Below the pieces are notes generated by a model, which did not search any database, was not told the DNA's origin, and worked only from the letters and a program-made list of their open reading frames with translations. The position numbers and the translations under genes are program-made. Positions 46,330 to 58,310 of a stretch of 64,000 nucleotides of DNA are shown here, one piece after another; the stretch's first letter is position 1; each line of letters starts with the position of its first letter. The DNA comes from Vandiemenella viatica. Lineage: Eukaryota; Arthropoda; Insecta; Orthoptera; Morabidae. Location of the stretch: assembly GCA_031002005.1 (NCBI GenBank), contig JARYHS010006964.1:7316001-7380000 (forward strand), given 5' to 3'.

Positions 46330-47494
46330 CTTCTAGTTCACTCTGGTTCGATGGGTCCATTTAAGGCTTCAGTCGCAGCACGTGAACTGTGTCTCTCAAC
46401 TTCCGTCGTTTCGAGTGTGGATCGAAATCCTCGACTTCATAAGTGACATCAGACAACTTTCGTACGATCCGGTATGGTCCAAAGTAACATCTGAGGAGCT
46501 TCTCGGACAGGCCAACCTTACGGACGGGAGTAAATATCCAGACGAGGTCGCCAGGTTGGTACGAACAGAACGGTGACTTGCATCATACCTTCGGCGGTCA
46601 TTCTCTTGAGCCTGCAGTGTGCGGAGCTGAGTTAACTGCCGACATTCCCCAGCTCTTGTTTCTAATTTGGCGATGTAATCGTCGTCCACGTCGTCAGGAT
46701 GGAACGGGAACACAGTGTCCATGGTCGTTGTTGCTTCACGTCCGTGTACCAGGAAGAATGGCGTAAATCCAGTTGTGTCTTGTTTGGCAGTATTGTAGAC
46801 AAACGTCACAAAAGGCAACACCTCATCCCAGTTTGTTTGCTCGACACTCACGTACATGGAGAGCATGTCAGCCAGTGTTTTGTTGAAATGTTCTGTAAGT
46901 CTATTAATTTGAGGGTGGTAGGCAGTCGTCATTTGATGTGTAATATTACATCGACGGTTGATTTCGGTCACAAGTCTCGACTGAAACACTCTTCCTCGAT
47001 CCTGTGATCACTGGACTTGGTGCCCCATGTTTTAATAAAATGTCCTCCATGATAAATTTCGCAAACTCAGAGGCTTCAGCTGTTTTCAAAGGTTTTGTAA
47101 TGGCGTACCGGGACAGATAATCAGTACAAACAATAATCCACTTATTACCACTAGTAGACGTTGGAAATCGTCCGAGTGAGTCAATCCCGACACGCTGGAA
47201 AGGCGTTCATGCAGGCGGAATTAGTAAAAGTGGTACAGGTGGTTTCTGAGGAACTGTCTTCCTTCTCTGGCATTCTCGACAGTGCGAAACATAGTGACGA
47301 ACACTTATAAATAATCCTGGCCAGAAAATCTCTTCCGGATTCTGTCATAAGTCTTAATAAACCCTAAATGGCCCGCTGTAGGCGCGTCGTGGAAATGCTG
47401 AAGAATTTCGAAGCGCATGTGCTTGGGAATCACTGGAAGCCATCTCTTTCCAAAGGGATCAAAGTTTTTCTTGTAAAGCACCTCATTTATCATC
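46330..47494 (-). pseudogene. Integrase and C-terminal part of Gypsy C pol
   Basis: Reading down the minus strand: NEVLYKKNFDPFGKRWLPV and FHDAPTAGHLGFIKTYDRI (HHCC zinc region, 47305-47490), the catalytic part with FQRVGIDSLG and IIVCTDYLSRYAITKPLK (about 47060-47200), then TAYHPQINRLTEHFNKTLAD (where the conserved glycine before LTE is replaced) and the C-terminal part to about 46330. The conserved first and second acidic residues and the glutamate in LTE are present. Breaks occur near 47300, 47170 and 47000. Confidence 0.82.
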
Positions 47495-47498
47495 TTAA

Positions 47499-49281
47499 CC
47501 CTTTGACTGCTGACGGCGGATCGTGTACCTGCCGCGCTGTGGCCTGCTACCTGCGCTAAGTGATTATCCCTGGGGACGGAGCCGTCCGAGCGGCTCCACC
47601 CGCCCTGTGCTGAATGTTTCTGACGAAGCACTGTGACCTCTCATGACTGATACAGAATAAATGCTCTCACTACATAGTTTCTCTGCAAATAAATTACTAC
47701 AGAATAAAACTGAATCATTAACCCTATTTTTCATAACTAGTAATTATTTCTTGCTTGCATTTTTCTCTCGATTTTTGCAGCTTTTGTCGAAAGCGTGGTG
47801 ATTCTTAAATTTACGTCAATAGTTTACAGTTCTTTCATTGGCAGTTTCTGTAGGTCCCGTACTGTATTAGAGTGTTATTGTTGATTCGAAAAAATGCTAG
47901 AAATATTGCTATTCCGCACTTACATACCGCGTTCAGACCATGACTGTAAAATTAGAGATATTCGAACTCATACAGAGAGTTAAAGCCATCCGATTTTTCC
48001 TCGCGCTATTCACGAATATAGAAAGAGACCTTAAAATGATAATTGTTCAAGCAGCCTCCCCCACACACCGAAATTTGGTTTCCGGAATATCTTTGTAGAT
48101 GCAGACACCTCAAAATATCTCGATGTTGACTGAATGTTTGCTGCGCTTTGTAATTACCCGATTATACGTAATTTTGTTTCTTTGATGAAGTTTGTTCCAC
48201 ATAAGTACTCAACAGATTTTTTCATTTCTAAGCTATGAAGTGTCTGTCCATTAACTACGTGATGTGAAATAGAGGGGGGGGGGGCGGGTTGCGGCGAAAT
48301 CGCACGAAACCTCACCAGAGTAACAAAAAGTGGTATCTGGACATAAGTTCACTAAAAATTGGAGTATTTAGAAGGACATCTCTGGTCCAATATTCCCTAA
48401 TTTTCAATTTTTTTCACGCTAGGCATCAGAAGACAAATAGCTCTGAAACAATACATTTCATCATATCCAGTATCTTTCCACTTTGATATTCGAGAAAGCT
48501 CTGATTCTGGATTATTCTTCATAGTGGTTATACAAAACCGATTCTTTTCATCAGCTATATATTTCGTCAGTTTTTCTGTAAGAAATAACATGAAAACTGA
48601 CAAAATACTTGACACATTCCCTATTTGACACGCATTTCCCAATAGTGTAACATCAAATGCTTTACTAACTGGACGAAAATGATTTTCTAGTTAGATTTAT
48701 CGCCAAGACGTAATTTCTTCGTAGCCGTTTCACTATCACTTTCTGATTCTTCAGAACAACTAACTTGTTGAAACATGAGACTGCATTGTCACCCCTCCTG
48801 ACGAGTATGTTTTAGGAATACAGCTTTCCGATTTTGTGGAACAGCTATCACTTCCATCAAAATGAAGTAGTTCATCCTCAGTGTCACTCATCGTAAGAAT
48901 CTCCATGATTTATTCCTCAATGCACCCACAACGTCTTTCAATTTTCTTTATAAAATACAGGACACAAAGAACACTGATGTAATTTTCGTTGAACAGTGAA
49001 CTGTAGAGCGAAGCCTAGGTTCCCAGCAGACAAACATTCGTACAATAAGCTAGCGACCAAAACTGCGAAAGGCTATTGAGAAATGTGGCGAGAAGTCCGC
49101 TGTACGACTCAGGTAGCGGTGCGTCTATATTCGTCATCAGCACACAGGTAGCGGCAGGCGGGTGCGGCTTATCTCGTCATCAGCACTCAGGGGAAATCCG
49201 ACGGCTGCGGCTATACCCGTCATCAGCACTCGGGGCCCGCAGGAAGCATGACGTGTATAGACGTCAACAGCAGTTAAAGGG
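47499..49281 (-). mobile_element. piggyBac element (1783 bp) inserted in Gypsy C pol, internally deleted
   Basis: TTAA flanks both ends (47495-47498 and 49282-49285). The terminal inverted repeats are CCCTTTGACTGCTG on the left and the inverse of CCCTTTAACTGCTG on the right. The Gypsy reading (…DVNGEFN on the right, NEVLYKKNFDPF on the left) resumes cleanly across the element, so the insertion is younger than the Gypsy. The element belongs to a different piggyBac family from the one at 32.3 kb, since the ends differ. Only the N-terminal half of the transposase remains. Confidence 0.93.
48330..48906 (-). pseudogene. piggyBac transposase N-terminal half
   Basis: The frame starts at ATG 48906 with an acidic stretch (MSDTEDELLHFDGSDSCS). 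It continues after stops through EESESDSETATKKLRL, then LFLTEKLTKYIADEKNRF and WKDTGYDEMYCFRAICLLM. After a one-base shift follows REYWTRDVLLNTPIFSELMS. These are the ordered N-terminal motifs of piggyBac transposases (acidic start; I.DE.NR; EM..F..I.LLM; YW..D......F...MSR). The catalytic DDD region and C-terminal zinc finger are missing, presumably deleted between about 48330 and 47640. Confidence 0.82.
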
Positions 49282-49285
49282 TTAA

Positions 49286-50990
49286 ATTCTCCATTCACAT
49301 CCTCTGAGTGATCTAAGGCATGTTTAATTTGCAACAATTTGGCGTCCTTCTTTTGTTCCTCAGAGAGATGGTGAAAAGTAGCGAGGCAATCATTCCAATC
49401 TTCATTCACTTGTTGTTCCTCCACTGGATTCATAGAGAGACAGTCGGCATCCTGGTGCTTCCTTCCACTTTTGTAGACTATACCAATGTCGTATTCTTGA
49501 AGATGTAATGCCCACCTAGCAAGTCGTCCTGATGGGTCCTTAAGGCCTGTTAACCAGCAAAGTGAATGATGATCTGTTACAACTGTAAATGGTCGTCCAA
49601 AGAGATATGGTCGGAGTTTGCAGGCAGCCCATATGACCGCAAGACATTCACGATTTATTGTTGAGTGGTTTCTTTCGGCTTTGTTGAGTGACCTAGAGGC
49701 ATAAGCTATTACCATCTCTTTCCCGTCCTGAATCTGTACTAAGATTGCGCCAATTCCATAACCACTAGCGTCCGTATGCAGCTCAGTAGGCGCTTTCTCA
49801 TCATACAGGCCAAGCACAGTGTCAGTCGTCAGAGCCTTTTGCAAAATGAAGAAAGAATCTTGTTGAGATCTACCCCAGAGAAATTTAGCACAACTTTTTA
49901 GCAATTCTTGGAGCGGCCTGGCTTTCATACAAACGTCTTTTATAAAGCGTCGATAGTAAGAACATAGGCGAAGAAAGCTCCTGACGTCGCTGGTATTCTT
50001 AGGAACAGGATATTAAGTTATGGACCTCATCTTGTCTGGATCTGGCCACACACTCTCGCCTGACAGAAAATGCCCAAGTATTTTTATTTCTTTAGCTCCA
50101 AAAAGACACTTTCTTGGTTTGAGTTGTAAGCCACTTTGTTTCAGGCACATAAGAACAGCTATCAGTCTTTTCACGTGTTCATCGAAGGTTTCTGAGAACA
50201 CTATAACATCGCCTAAATAACAGAGACACATCGTTCACTTCAGATGACGTAAAAGATTATCCATCATATGTTCAAATGTTGCTGGCGCATTACACAAACC
50301 AAATGGCATTACATGACTCATACAGGCCATCAGGGGTAACAAATGCAGTTTTCTCTCGATCGCTTTCATCTACCTCTATCTGCAGTATCCTGAGTATAAG
50401 TCCATAGTCGAGAAAAACTTAGCTCCCTTGAGACAGCCCAACGTATCGTCAATTCGCGGAAGAGGGTAAACATCTTTTTTAGTCACCTTATTGAGTTGCC
50501 AGTAATCGACGCAGAACCGCCAGTGGCCGTCCTTCTTTCTTACGAGCACTACCGGCGATGACCATGGGCTCTGTGACGGCCGAATGATGTCGTCCTTCAG
50601 CATCTTTTCTACTTCTTGCTGAAATATTCGGCGCTCCACTGCTGAAACTCGATACGGTCTTTGGCTGATTGGTCGATGGTCGCCAGTATCAATTCGATGT
50701 TGTACCTTCAACGGGGTCGACTTGCTCATCATCTGTGGACTAAAACATTCATAGAATTCCTTAAGAACTGCGAATAGCTTCTCCTGTTGTTCCTTAGTCA
50801 GATCTGGCGAGAGTTTGGACTGAATGTCTTGTCTCATTGCTTCCGTTACAATCACGCTTCTGGGTTCTTTGCGAAAGATTTCCATGACACTCAGATGCTC
50901 TTCACTTATCGTCTCAGCGTATACTATACACTGTCGCCTTGGGAGAATATGTCGCACCTTGCAGCAGTCGTCCTACATTGATGCGCTATC
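49286..50990 (-). pseudogene. RT and RNase H of Gypsy C pol
   Basis: RT (50376-50957) has [48 protein letters not shown] and STMDLYSGY. The next part (50013-50231) has the catalytic box as YLGDVIVFS, losing one of two aspartates. RNase H (49286-49928) has TELHTDASGYGIGAILVQ, STINRECLAVIWA and VTDHHSLCWL, so its acidic residues are kept, followed by the linker to integrase, cut at DVNGEFN by the piggyBac insertion. Frames break near 50370, 50010 and 49930. Confidence 0.86.
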
Positions 50991-51804
50991 TCGGTGGATA
51001 GCCCTAGAAGATTTTACGCAGCTGACTCACCGAGAAAGCATATCACACTGCAAATTTGTTTAATGTATATTACTCAAATATCTGACACCCTTATCTGCAA
51101 ATTAAATGTTTCTGACATCCACATGCTTGGCATCACGTGATATTCGACGGAAAATGTCATCTCTTCACTACCACACGTCACTCCTAAATTTTATTCAGGA
51201 CTGGAAAAAAAAATTGTATCTTGTCACTTTCGAACAAGTGTTCATATTCTGCAAGCTACTATCAGACAGCCCAAGAATGACGTGTCGACTCCTGTCCACT
51301 GGCGAGTTACGCCATCGAGAGCTTCTCCCCAGTACATACTCTCAAGTGGACACGCACCTTAACTTTCCTTCCTGTTGCCTACAGACTGCCAACACTGCAC
51401 CTTCAAAATATAAACTATTTATTTTGTTGTACGCTAATTTGCGTAAACTGATGAATTATTATTTTTAATTCGTCATTGGCTTGCATCATTTGCCCCTGTG
51501 TAAGTTTCCTACGCATCCTACTTCTGTATTTCATAAATTTATTCGTTCGAATTCTGTTAATCTTTTACGTAAATTGCTCGCATTTTTCTCGGTAATTTAT
51601 TCGTATCCATTCCTTCTAAACGTCTAAAAAATTCCCTATTATCTTATCCCTGAATCATTTATTATTTATTGCTCGTAGACATTTTGTCCATGAAAAATAG
51701 AACTTTTTAATCCTTTGCCAATAAGCATACTGGCTTTATTGTCAATACACTACGTATTTCCAACGTGTTCCTGCAACTGAGTTGGTGTTCATAATAATAT
51801 TTAA
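50991..51804. other. Unassigned sequence
   Basis: No gag sequence of Gypsy C or other recognisable element was found. Open frames here show no domain. Confidence 0.45.
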
Positions 51805-53240
51805 TTTAATTGTAATTTAGTGCACGCTCCAGCGGCAATTTCCCTACACACCCATCTTCTCACTTCCCTGCACCCACCTACACTTTCGCTCCACAAATTT
51901 TAACTTTAAATTCATTCAACGTTGTTGGTAAATTATTTATCATTTCCCTTGGTAACTTATTCCAATCCCTGACACCCTTACCCACAAAAGAGAATCTTCC
52001 CACACCCTTGTGCCTGAAATCGACTGCCAGCTTGTGGTCATGGTCATATTTTCCCTTCCATGCGTTACCTTTAATTCTTACACCAATTACTTACCACACC
52101 TCATCACCAGTATACGCCTTGTACACTCCCAGGACCCTCTTAATCCTCCTCCTTTCTTCCAATGAATTCCATTCAAGATCCTTTATAATATGTGTTACTG
52201 ATTTCATTCTGTGGTAATTTACTAGAAACAAATCTAGCAGCCCTTTTATGCACCCTCTCCAACTCCTGTATTTGATATGCAAAATGTTGGTCCCACACTA
52301 CACTACGACTAATGTGGACCCCATCTTTTAAGAACAATGGACTCAGTATATATACATCTGTACACTTACTGCTTTTCATATTAGACATTACTTTACTCAC
52401 ATCTTCAATTTTGAACAAATTAAAACTTAATTTACTCTCAGATCTTGGTAACATACTTAAATAATTTTCAGAACTCAAAAGATGTGGTTGTGAAGCTACC
52501 TGATCTATTATATCTTGTACTTTCTCACTACCAGCTCCTGAGTTAAGGTCTAGTTATTTTACTTGTAGATAACGACATATTAAAAGCTAAACTAGTTCGA
52601 AACTGTGCCAATTATTTTCCCCTCTAAAGTCAACATTGAAATCAGCACATAATATAATATTTGAATTAAACTTACCTACATATTCTAACACACTATTTAT
52701 CCAACAGACAAAATCCTTCAAGTCCTTGTTCTCACTATTAGGCCTGTACAGCCGTTAGAACTATTGTGCTGAATTCAGTTAACCAACAAGCTGATATCTC
52801 ATACCTCATTTCAATCGACATCGGATTAACTCTTTCTAGCTGTTTGCTACCAATAGAATTTTTCTAGTAGATTGCACACCTGCCATGTTTTCGAGAAGCC
52901 CTACAAAACTGATTACTTAGTATACACTACCTGAATCCATAAAAGCTATTTTCATTAGGTTCTAACCAATGTTCAACCAGGCAGAATATATCGACAATGA
53001 TGTCAGAAAGATGACTATCAACAACATCAATTTTATTAGCTAACCCCTGAACATTCCAAAATAATGTGGATAATTGATCTGATATACAGGACATTTTCTG
53101 TTGTATTTGCACTGAGCTATGTAGCGCAGTTGAGTTCGATTCTAAATCACCAGAACTGTGATGTTTTTGACCTATGCACCTCCGTACTCTCACTAAGGGT
53201 GTTTGTGCTTCCCCAGGTTGAACCATAAATTATTATTTTT
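51805..53240 (-). mobile_element. Internally deleted LINE (CR1/jockey-like), copy 3
   Basis: On the minus strand the element starts with an endonuclease N-terminus (LSTLFWNVQGLANKIDVV, DIFCLVEHWLEPNE, 52927-53226), continues through ILCADFNVDF (about 52650) and the first RT block (FKIEDVSKVMSNMKSSKCTD), then jumps directly to the C-terminal block VVWDQHFAYQIQELERVHKR. Most of RT is therefore deleted near 52330. It ends with the 3' UTR shared with 54.1 and 63.3 kb. The fused frame 52173-52478 is a product of the deletion, not a new gene. Confidence 0.8.
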
Positions 53241-53439
53241 TCAACATACTGAACATAACAAAATTTTTGTAGATGATTTAAGAGCTATTGTCTTGCAATA
53301 GAGAAAAAGAACAGCTAATAAAAATTCGAAGCATTAAACACGAGTAGAGAATGAATTATCAAGGCGTGAGAAACCAATATATAAAACAATGGAGCTGCTA
53401 CTATTGAAAAAATGTGCAAATCAGTGATGCAGAATAGGG
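53241..53439. other. Unassigned spacer
   Basis: No feature recognised between the LINE and the SINE. Confidence 0.4.
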
Positions 53440-53562
53440 ATAGGACGGGATGGAACCATCCTGGCATTACCCTGGGTTGATTTGGGGAAACCCAAATCCG
53501 GAAGGGTAATCGAATCCTCCGGAATGCGAGGCCAGAAAGTTACCCGCTCACCCACTAAGCGT
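53440..53562 (-). mobile_element. tRNA-derived SINE, 3'-truncated copy
   Basis: The minus strand has TTAGTGGGTGAGCGGGTA (A-box region), GATTCGATTACCC (degenerate B box) and the body TTTGGGTTTCCCCAAATC then GCCAGGATGG. It aligns by eye with the copies at 30.9 and 58.3 kb, but the 3' third is missing. Confidence 0.68.
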
Positions 53563-54074
53563 GTTGTAAGTTAGTCAGTTTTCAACCAACCTTCATAACT
53601 TTAGTAAATAATGAACTCATGGATTTGTCATTTCGAAAATGCATTTATTTCTTTGTCAAAAGTAAAATAAATAGTTTATTAACCAGGTGTAGTACAATGC
53701 CTTTATTAAAATTAATGAATTATTTAACAAGATTGTTAACAAAAGAGAACAGATACCTTAGTTATGAAAATCTAGATAAGCAGTACTATCAAAAATATGC
53801 AATTATAAACCCTGTAAAACAGAAAGAGGGCAGTGAAATGTGGTATAAAAGAGAATATTATGGGATACTTAAACAACAAGTGGTACCACTCAGATTCTAC
53901 ACTGAAATTTCTAAAAACATACAGCACTTATTTAAAATATAGATAAATACTAGCTGGTACTCACAAGTTCGTTGTGTTGGCCATTGACCTGCAATCAAGT
54001 GCACAATGGGAGACTCTAGGATACTACCACACACAAACACCAATAGTTTTTGCTAGGTAGTTGTGGCTGCAATG
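53563..54074. other. Unassigned sequence
   Basis: An open frame of 107 residues at 53619-53942 (+) has no recognisable domain and biased AT composition. A segment around 54005-54040 (ATGGGAGACTC, TACTACCACACA) is repeated in similar form at 54685-54715 on the other side of the LINE. Confidence 0.4.
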
Positions 54075-54640
54075 TGAAATATTTAATAATAATGTTTAAT
54101 AAATTTGAGATGGAGTGAATGCTCCAGTCCCTACACACCCATCTCCTCTCTTTCCTGCACCCACCTACATTTGCCTTCTGCAAATTTTGGATTTAAATTC
54201 TTAAACATTTTTTGTAAATTATTCATTATTTCTCTTGGTAACTTATTCCAATCCCTGACACCTTTATACAAAAAAGAGAATCTTCCTAAACCCTTGTGCC
54301 TGAAATCGAGTGCCAGCTTGTACTCATGTTCATCTTTTCCCTTCTATACATTACTTTTAATTCTTACACCAATATCTTTCAATGCCTGATCTTCAATATG
54401 CGCCATGTGCACTCCCATGACCCTCTTCACCCTCCTCCTGTCTTCCAATAAGTCCTTTTCCAGCTCTTTTATCATATCTCTTATTGATTGCATTCTGCGG
54501 TAATTTCCAGAAACAAATCTAGCAGCCCTTTTTTGCACCCTCTCCAACTCCTCTGTTTGATATGAAAAATGTGGGTCCCATACTACAATACCATATTCAA
54601 GCAATGGCCAACCAATCTCAGCCACCATATGGTGTCTCCC
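54075..54640 (-). mobile_element. LINE 3'-end fragment (CR1/jockey-like), copy 4
   Basis: The minus strand encodes LEYGIVVWDPHFSYQTEELE then RVQKRAARFVSGNYRRMQSI and SFLYKGVRDWNKLPREIM, the C-terminal blocks of the RT protein, then the shared 3' UTR. The low end runs into ATTATTATTAAA-type repeats, a (TAA)-rich tail. It is 5' truncated and the best preserved of the copies. Confidence 0.82.
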
Positions 54641-55437
54641 ACACCCCTACAGCTAACAACATTCAACTACCAGTACCGCTTGATGGGAGATTCGAGGCTA
54701 CTACCACACAAAATGGTTTGTGTGGGTAAACTCTAGATCACGATACTGCTACTAACCACTTACTGCTTCGTTATGTAAACACTTCCAGATGGAGAGTAGT
54801 GTAACGTCACTATGTTGCTGAATGTGTCGTAGCAGCGTTTCTCGCAATACCTTATTTCAAATCGATGAATCTATGTACTACAAACGAAAGCAAATGATCG
54901 CACACCGTTTTGTGAATTTCCTGTTCACTTTACAACTTGAGTGCTTTAAAGTATTGAATCATGTGTTGACTAACTAGAAGATGATAGGTAATTTCTGAAA
55001 ATAGATGGTCATGTTATTGCCAGCAATGATGTTGTTAGAAAATAATGCAATATTTATATCGCAATATAGAATTATGCGGATGGGTATAATTCTAGAAATT
55101 AATACCACGAATGTTAAAATTGATATTCAGTGTATAGAGAAACCAGATGTTCATAATTTAAATTTTTTTTATCACGGACTATATTCTAGATACCGATAGA
55201 ATATGGTAGCCTACATTTTCAAAATTGTGACTGAAATTTCCGATTAATATTATTTACTTCACTGTCCATCCTGCAAATCAATTTTTCACACTTTCTTATA
55301 TCCGAAATCTATCGCTAATTTATTTTCATTGTCCTACCTTCCCTCCCACATGCTGCATTTAATTTAATACCTAGCTCCGCTGTCAAAGATAAAACCATTT
55401 CGTGATAGATCCCCACAAAAAGAGAGTATGTCTGTGC
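54641..55437. other. Unassigned sequence
   Basis: No gene or repeat recognised apart from a small palindrome CCACACAAAATGGTTTGTGTGG near 54707-54728, longer than most random ones. Confidence 0.45.
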
Positions 55438-56844
55438 CATGGAGGAAGGAATATATGGAGACGAAATAACGACAAATCTGTGAAACCTCATAAAAAAAGA
55501 ACCTCTTCTCTTACTGCGCATGCGATGGTGGCCACTGGCGGCCATAGGAGCCCCAAAACATTGGGCTGTTCGCACTGTGTATGGTGCTGAGAATATTTAA
55601 TTTTCTAATATTCCAAAGTTTTCTATAATGCCAAGTAGTGTTGCATATGGTTGCACAAACAGACAAGATAGGAAACAACCTGGAATAGCGTTTCATAAGT
55701 AAGTCACATTGTAATTATCGTTCTTGAGTTATCTGACAGGTAACTGCAACATTAGGGACATTCGCTATAAATTTATTCATTGTTCTCTTTAGGATCATAT
55801 CGTTCTCAAATTTTTGTTGGTTTAGCGTAGACAATTAGCATATGTTACTATTTTGCACCTAAAAAGCTAGCCTTATTGTAGACAAGTGTTGAAATTTTAA
55901 TTTAAGTAGGGTCATGTTTACATCGCGACACAGTGAATATGGTATTCTACAAGCTTTACTCAAGTTTCAGTTTACACTGAAAGTGTACGATGAAATTAAG
56001 TGTACTGAAGGTATATGTTGAAATTAGTTGTGATAATTTTTGCTACGTGACCTAGGAATCCTGATATTGTCAATGTTGTTGTAGCTAGAACTGTAGCTTA
56101 AATTGAATTTTGTGTGTTGAGGTGAGCAGCACTATTATGACCATGGTGATGCTATTTGATGATTGAATATCATGTAAATTGATCAAACTAAGTCATAAAT
56201 GAAGAGTAAATGTTTTTGATATCTCCCTTAGTTCTCTAGATATCAACTATCAAAAATTTGTTACAGGTATAGTTCCTTGTGCCTTTGATGATATTTTTAT
56301 TCTGGTAGAGCCGCGTTTTAAACTAAACACAAGGATTAGTGAAAAAAAATTAAAAACCCAATCTGCAAGTGCAGCAAAATTATCTTTTGGTCCAGTCCGC
56401 ATCATAACCTAACAAACTCAATTTGGAGACATATCTCGCGACCTAAGCGAGATATCGAAAACTTTTATTCTTTATTTTCGATTTGTATCGTCGTGATATA
56501 TAAGAATTTATCATCAAATATGACTTTGGGGAAATGTTTCTTCTGAATTTCAACCCAAAACAATTTACTTTTGAGACAGTATATCTCGAGAACTAAGCAC
56601 GATATCAAAAAATTTTATTCTTCATTTTTGATGTGTCTCGTCGAGTTACGTAATAATCCATCATCAAATTGCGGTGCCACGGTTGTATTATGATTTCCTT
56701 GAGGTTTTTGTGCCATTTCCCGTGTTTCTCCGGCCGAGCAATATGGCGGCCTCCCCACCCCACTTCTCTCTACCCGGTTTCACACCAGTGTGTGGTGTAG
56801 GTCCCCTGCCGCTTGCGTCGTCTCCATATATTCCTTCCTCCATG
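55438..56844 (+). mobile_element. P-like non-autonomous element with THAP exon, copy 1
   Basis: Ends are inverted: CATGGAGGAAGGAATATATG at 55438 and its inverse ending at 56844. Just inside the left end lies a THAP-like first exon. The right half holds about 145-bp direct repeats (TATCTCG..A.CTAAGC near 56436 and 56578). The element is homologous along its length to 60319-62073. THAP domain, CA-starting ends and the 8-bp duplication at the other copy point to the P superfamily. At this copy the flanking 8-mers do not match, so its boundary or history is uncertain. Confidence 0.65.
55628..55698 (+). pseudogene. THAP-domain first exon of P-like element, copy 1
   Basis: The frame reads MPSSVAYGCTNRQDRKQPG then IAFH and reaches a splice donor CATAA/GTAAGT. 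Open THAP proteins start M-P-x-C-x-x-x-C-T-N-R and bind zinc through C2CH. Here the fourth codon is AGT (Ser) where TGT (Cys) is expected. P-element transposases carry a THAP domain at the N-terminus for DNA binding. No downstream transposase exons were found in the element, so this exon is a relic. Confidence 0.65.
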
Positions 56845-57069
56845 GTCCAGAACTGTTCAATACAGACTAATAATTTCTCGTAAGTTCTGCGCCAGGCGTA
56901 GTGAGCTGTGCAGTAACATCTCTGGAGCACAGCACAGCACACGCCTTCACTGCCTTATTGTAATAGGCAGGGTATGATGGAGGTTTTTCTGGTTGACATT
57001 TCCTCCTATTTGTGGTAGATGTTGCATGTTTTCTCATATGGTATGTCTTCATATAGGCTTTTTTTTTAT
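56845..57069. other. Unassigned spacer
   Basis: No feature recognised between the P-like element and the jockey fragment. Confidence 0.4.
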
Positions 57070-57830
57070 TATTGTTGAAAAATGTTCATGTGGTCGGTTA
57101 TGTCGTCCAACATCCATCGGATAATTGTCAAGCTCGTTAACCGTGTTAGATACATAACATTGTTTGTAGAACTTTTTCGCAAGCTCGCGGAACCAATCTT
57201 TCAACATAGATTTGCAGCTTCATTGCAGGGCAGAGGTAGGAAACCTTGTGTCAAGATGTAAGGCTCTCTTCAGAGCTCTATTTTGAATTGTTTGCAGGCG
57301 GCGATGATGTGTTGCGGCCGCGTATCCCCACACTGGAGAGGCGTACTCGAGTATCGGTCTGATTAATGAGCAGTAAAGACGCACACCCATAGATGCTGCG
57401 AGATTGCTATCCCTGTTCATAATTGGATACAGGGCTTGTAGTGTGGCACTAGCTCTTTTCAGACATCTTCAATGTGTGTACGCCACGTCAGTCTACTGTC
57501 GAGTGTAACACCGAGATAGTGGACTGATCTGGCCTATGGTATGCTTTTCCCATTTAACTGAAGCTGAAGTCAGGTTGAATTCGCTGACGAGGTTCCAATA
57601 TTTTGGTGAGCATAATTGCTTCAGTTTTGGCGGGGTTGATTTCAATCCGCCACCGCCTCAGCCCAAGCTACTGTCTTCTGCAGGACTTCCTGCAAGCGGA
57701 GGGTGGTCACTGTCCTGCTGTGGCTGCTGTTAAAGAACGCCGTATCATCAGGGTAAGTGGCAGTATGGACTCTTGGCTGAGTTGGCACGTCAGCAGTATA
57801 GAGTGAGTACTGTATAAGGTCGACATCACT
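57070..57830 (-). mobile_element. Jockey-type LINE RT fragment
   Basis: On the minus strand LYTADVPTQPRVHTATYPDD then TAFFNSSHSRTVTTLRLQE (57642-57820) is the RT catalytic region, with the usual YADD changed to YPDD. HYLGVTLDSRLTWRTHI follows near 57500, and LIRPILEYASPVWGYAAATH (57220-57420) is the C-terminal conserved block. Frames are broken between the pieces. It is a different family from the CR1/jockey-like copies at 4, 8, 52, 54 and 63 kb. Confidence 0.82.
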
Positions 57831-58055
57831 GGAGTGGTCGCATAGTGCCAGCGGTGCGCTCTGTTGGCGGCTAGCGGAACTGCGCTCGGCTGTCGGCCGA
57901 GTATCGCCGAGACCCGCCGAGTGCTGACCCCTGTTGCTCATGTAGTAGGCGAGTCTCCTTGTATTACTTTCTGCTGATATCTTACACAGTGCCGTCAGTA
58001 CATGTCACGATTAAGAAACACAACAGTATGTGAATATTTATTTCCGTCATTTAAT
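57831..58055. other. Unassigned GC-rich sequence
   Basis: Contains GCTCGGCTGTCGGCCGAG and related palindromic GC-rich words. It may be an LTR remnant but nothing proves it. Confidence 0.3.
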
Positions 58056-58061
58056 TATCTC

Positions 58062-58135
58062 CTAGGCAGCGTAGGGGACTGGAGTGCGAGCTCCGCATGG
58101 CGAAGGGCGCCGTTTCGAGTCCGGCCGAAGGCAGG
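58062..58135 (+). repeat. tRNA-like sequence, probable SINE head
   Basis: GGCAGCGTAGGGGACTGGAG with a later GTTTCGAGTCCGGCC, similar to a B box (8-9 of 11 positions), at tRNA-like spacing. An intact A box was not found, so confidence is low. Confidence 0.35.
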
Positions 58136-58310
58136 GGTGTATAAATGTTGTGTCTGTGAATGTCTCATCCATCGTGTGCTGTGTATTACTAGCTGGAGAA
58201 ATGCGTCCTCGGAAACTGGAAGCACATATTTGATAGCTACACGTGAATACCACACTATCTCTCAAGTGACCCTCGCATTTCACGACCACAAACATTTGTT
58301 TCACTGACAC

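Larger units (their letters stand above)
45797..50990 (-). mobile_element. Ty3/Gypsy LTR retrotransposon (Gypsy C), 5' truncated
   Basis: On the minus strand from 50.99 kb: RT, RNase H, integrase, a C-terminal region, polypurine tract and a complete-looking 3' LTR. Gag, protease and the 5' LTR are missing, so the element was cut at its 5' side near 50990. A 1783-bp piggyBac sits inside pol. Mutations include YLGDV instead of YLDDV in RT and several frame breaks. Confidence 0.88.

Noticed and set aside
52173..52478. 101-residue open frame as a separate gene
   Set aside because: It is a fusion of LINE RT start and LINE C-terminus created by an internal deletion.
56674..56883. Open frames on both strands at the end of P-like copy 1
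   Set aside because: They cover the GC-rich terminal region and inverted end of the element; no coding similarity and not conserved in copy 2.
58054..58310. Overlapping open frames on both strands
   Set aside because: They cover the tRNA-like segment and unannotated DNA; no protein family resemblance.
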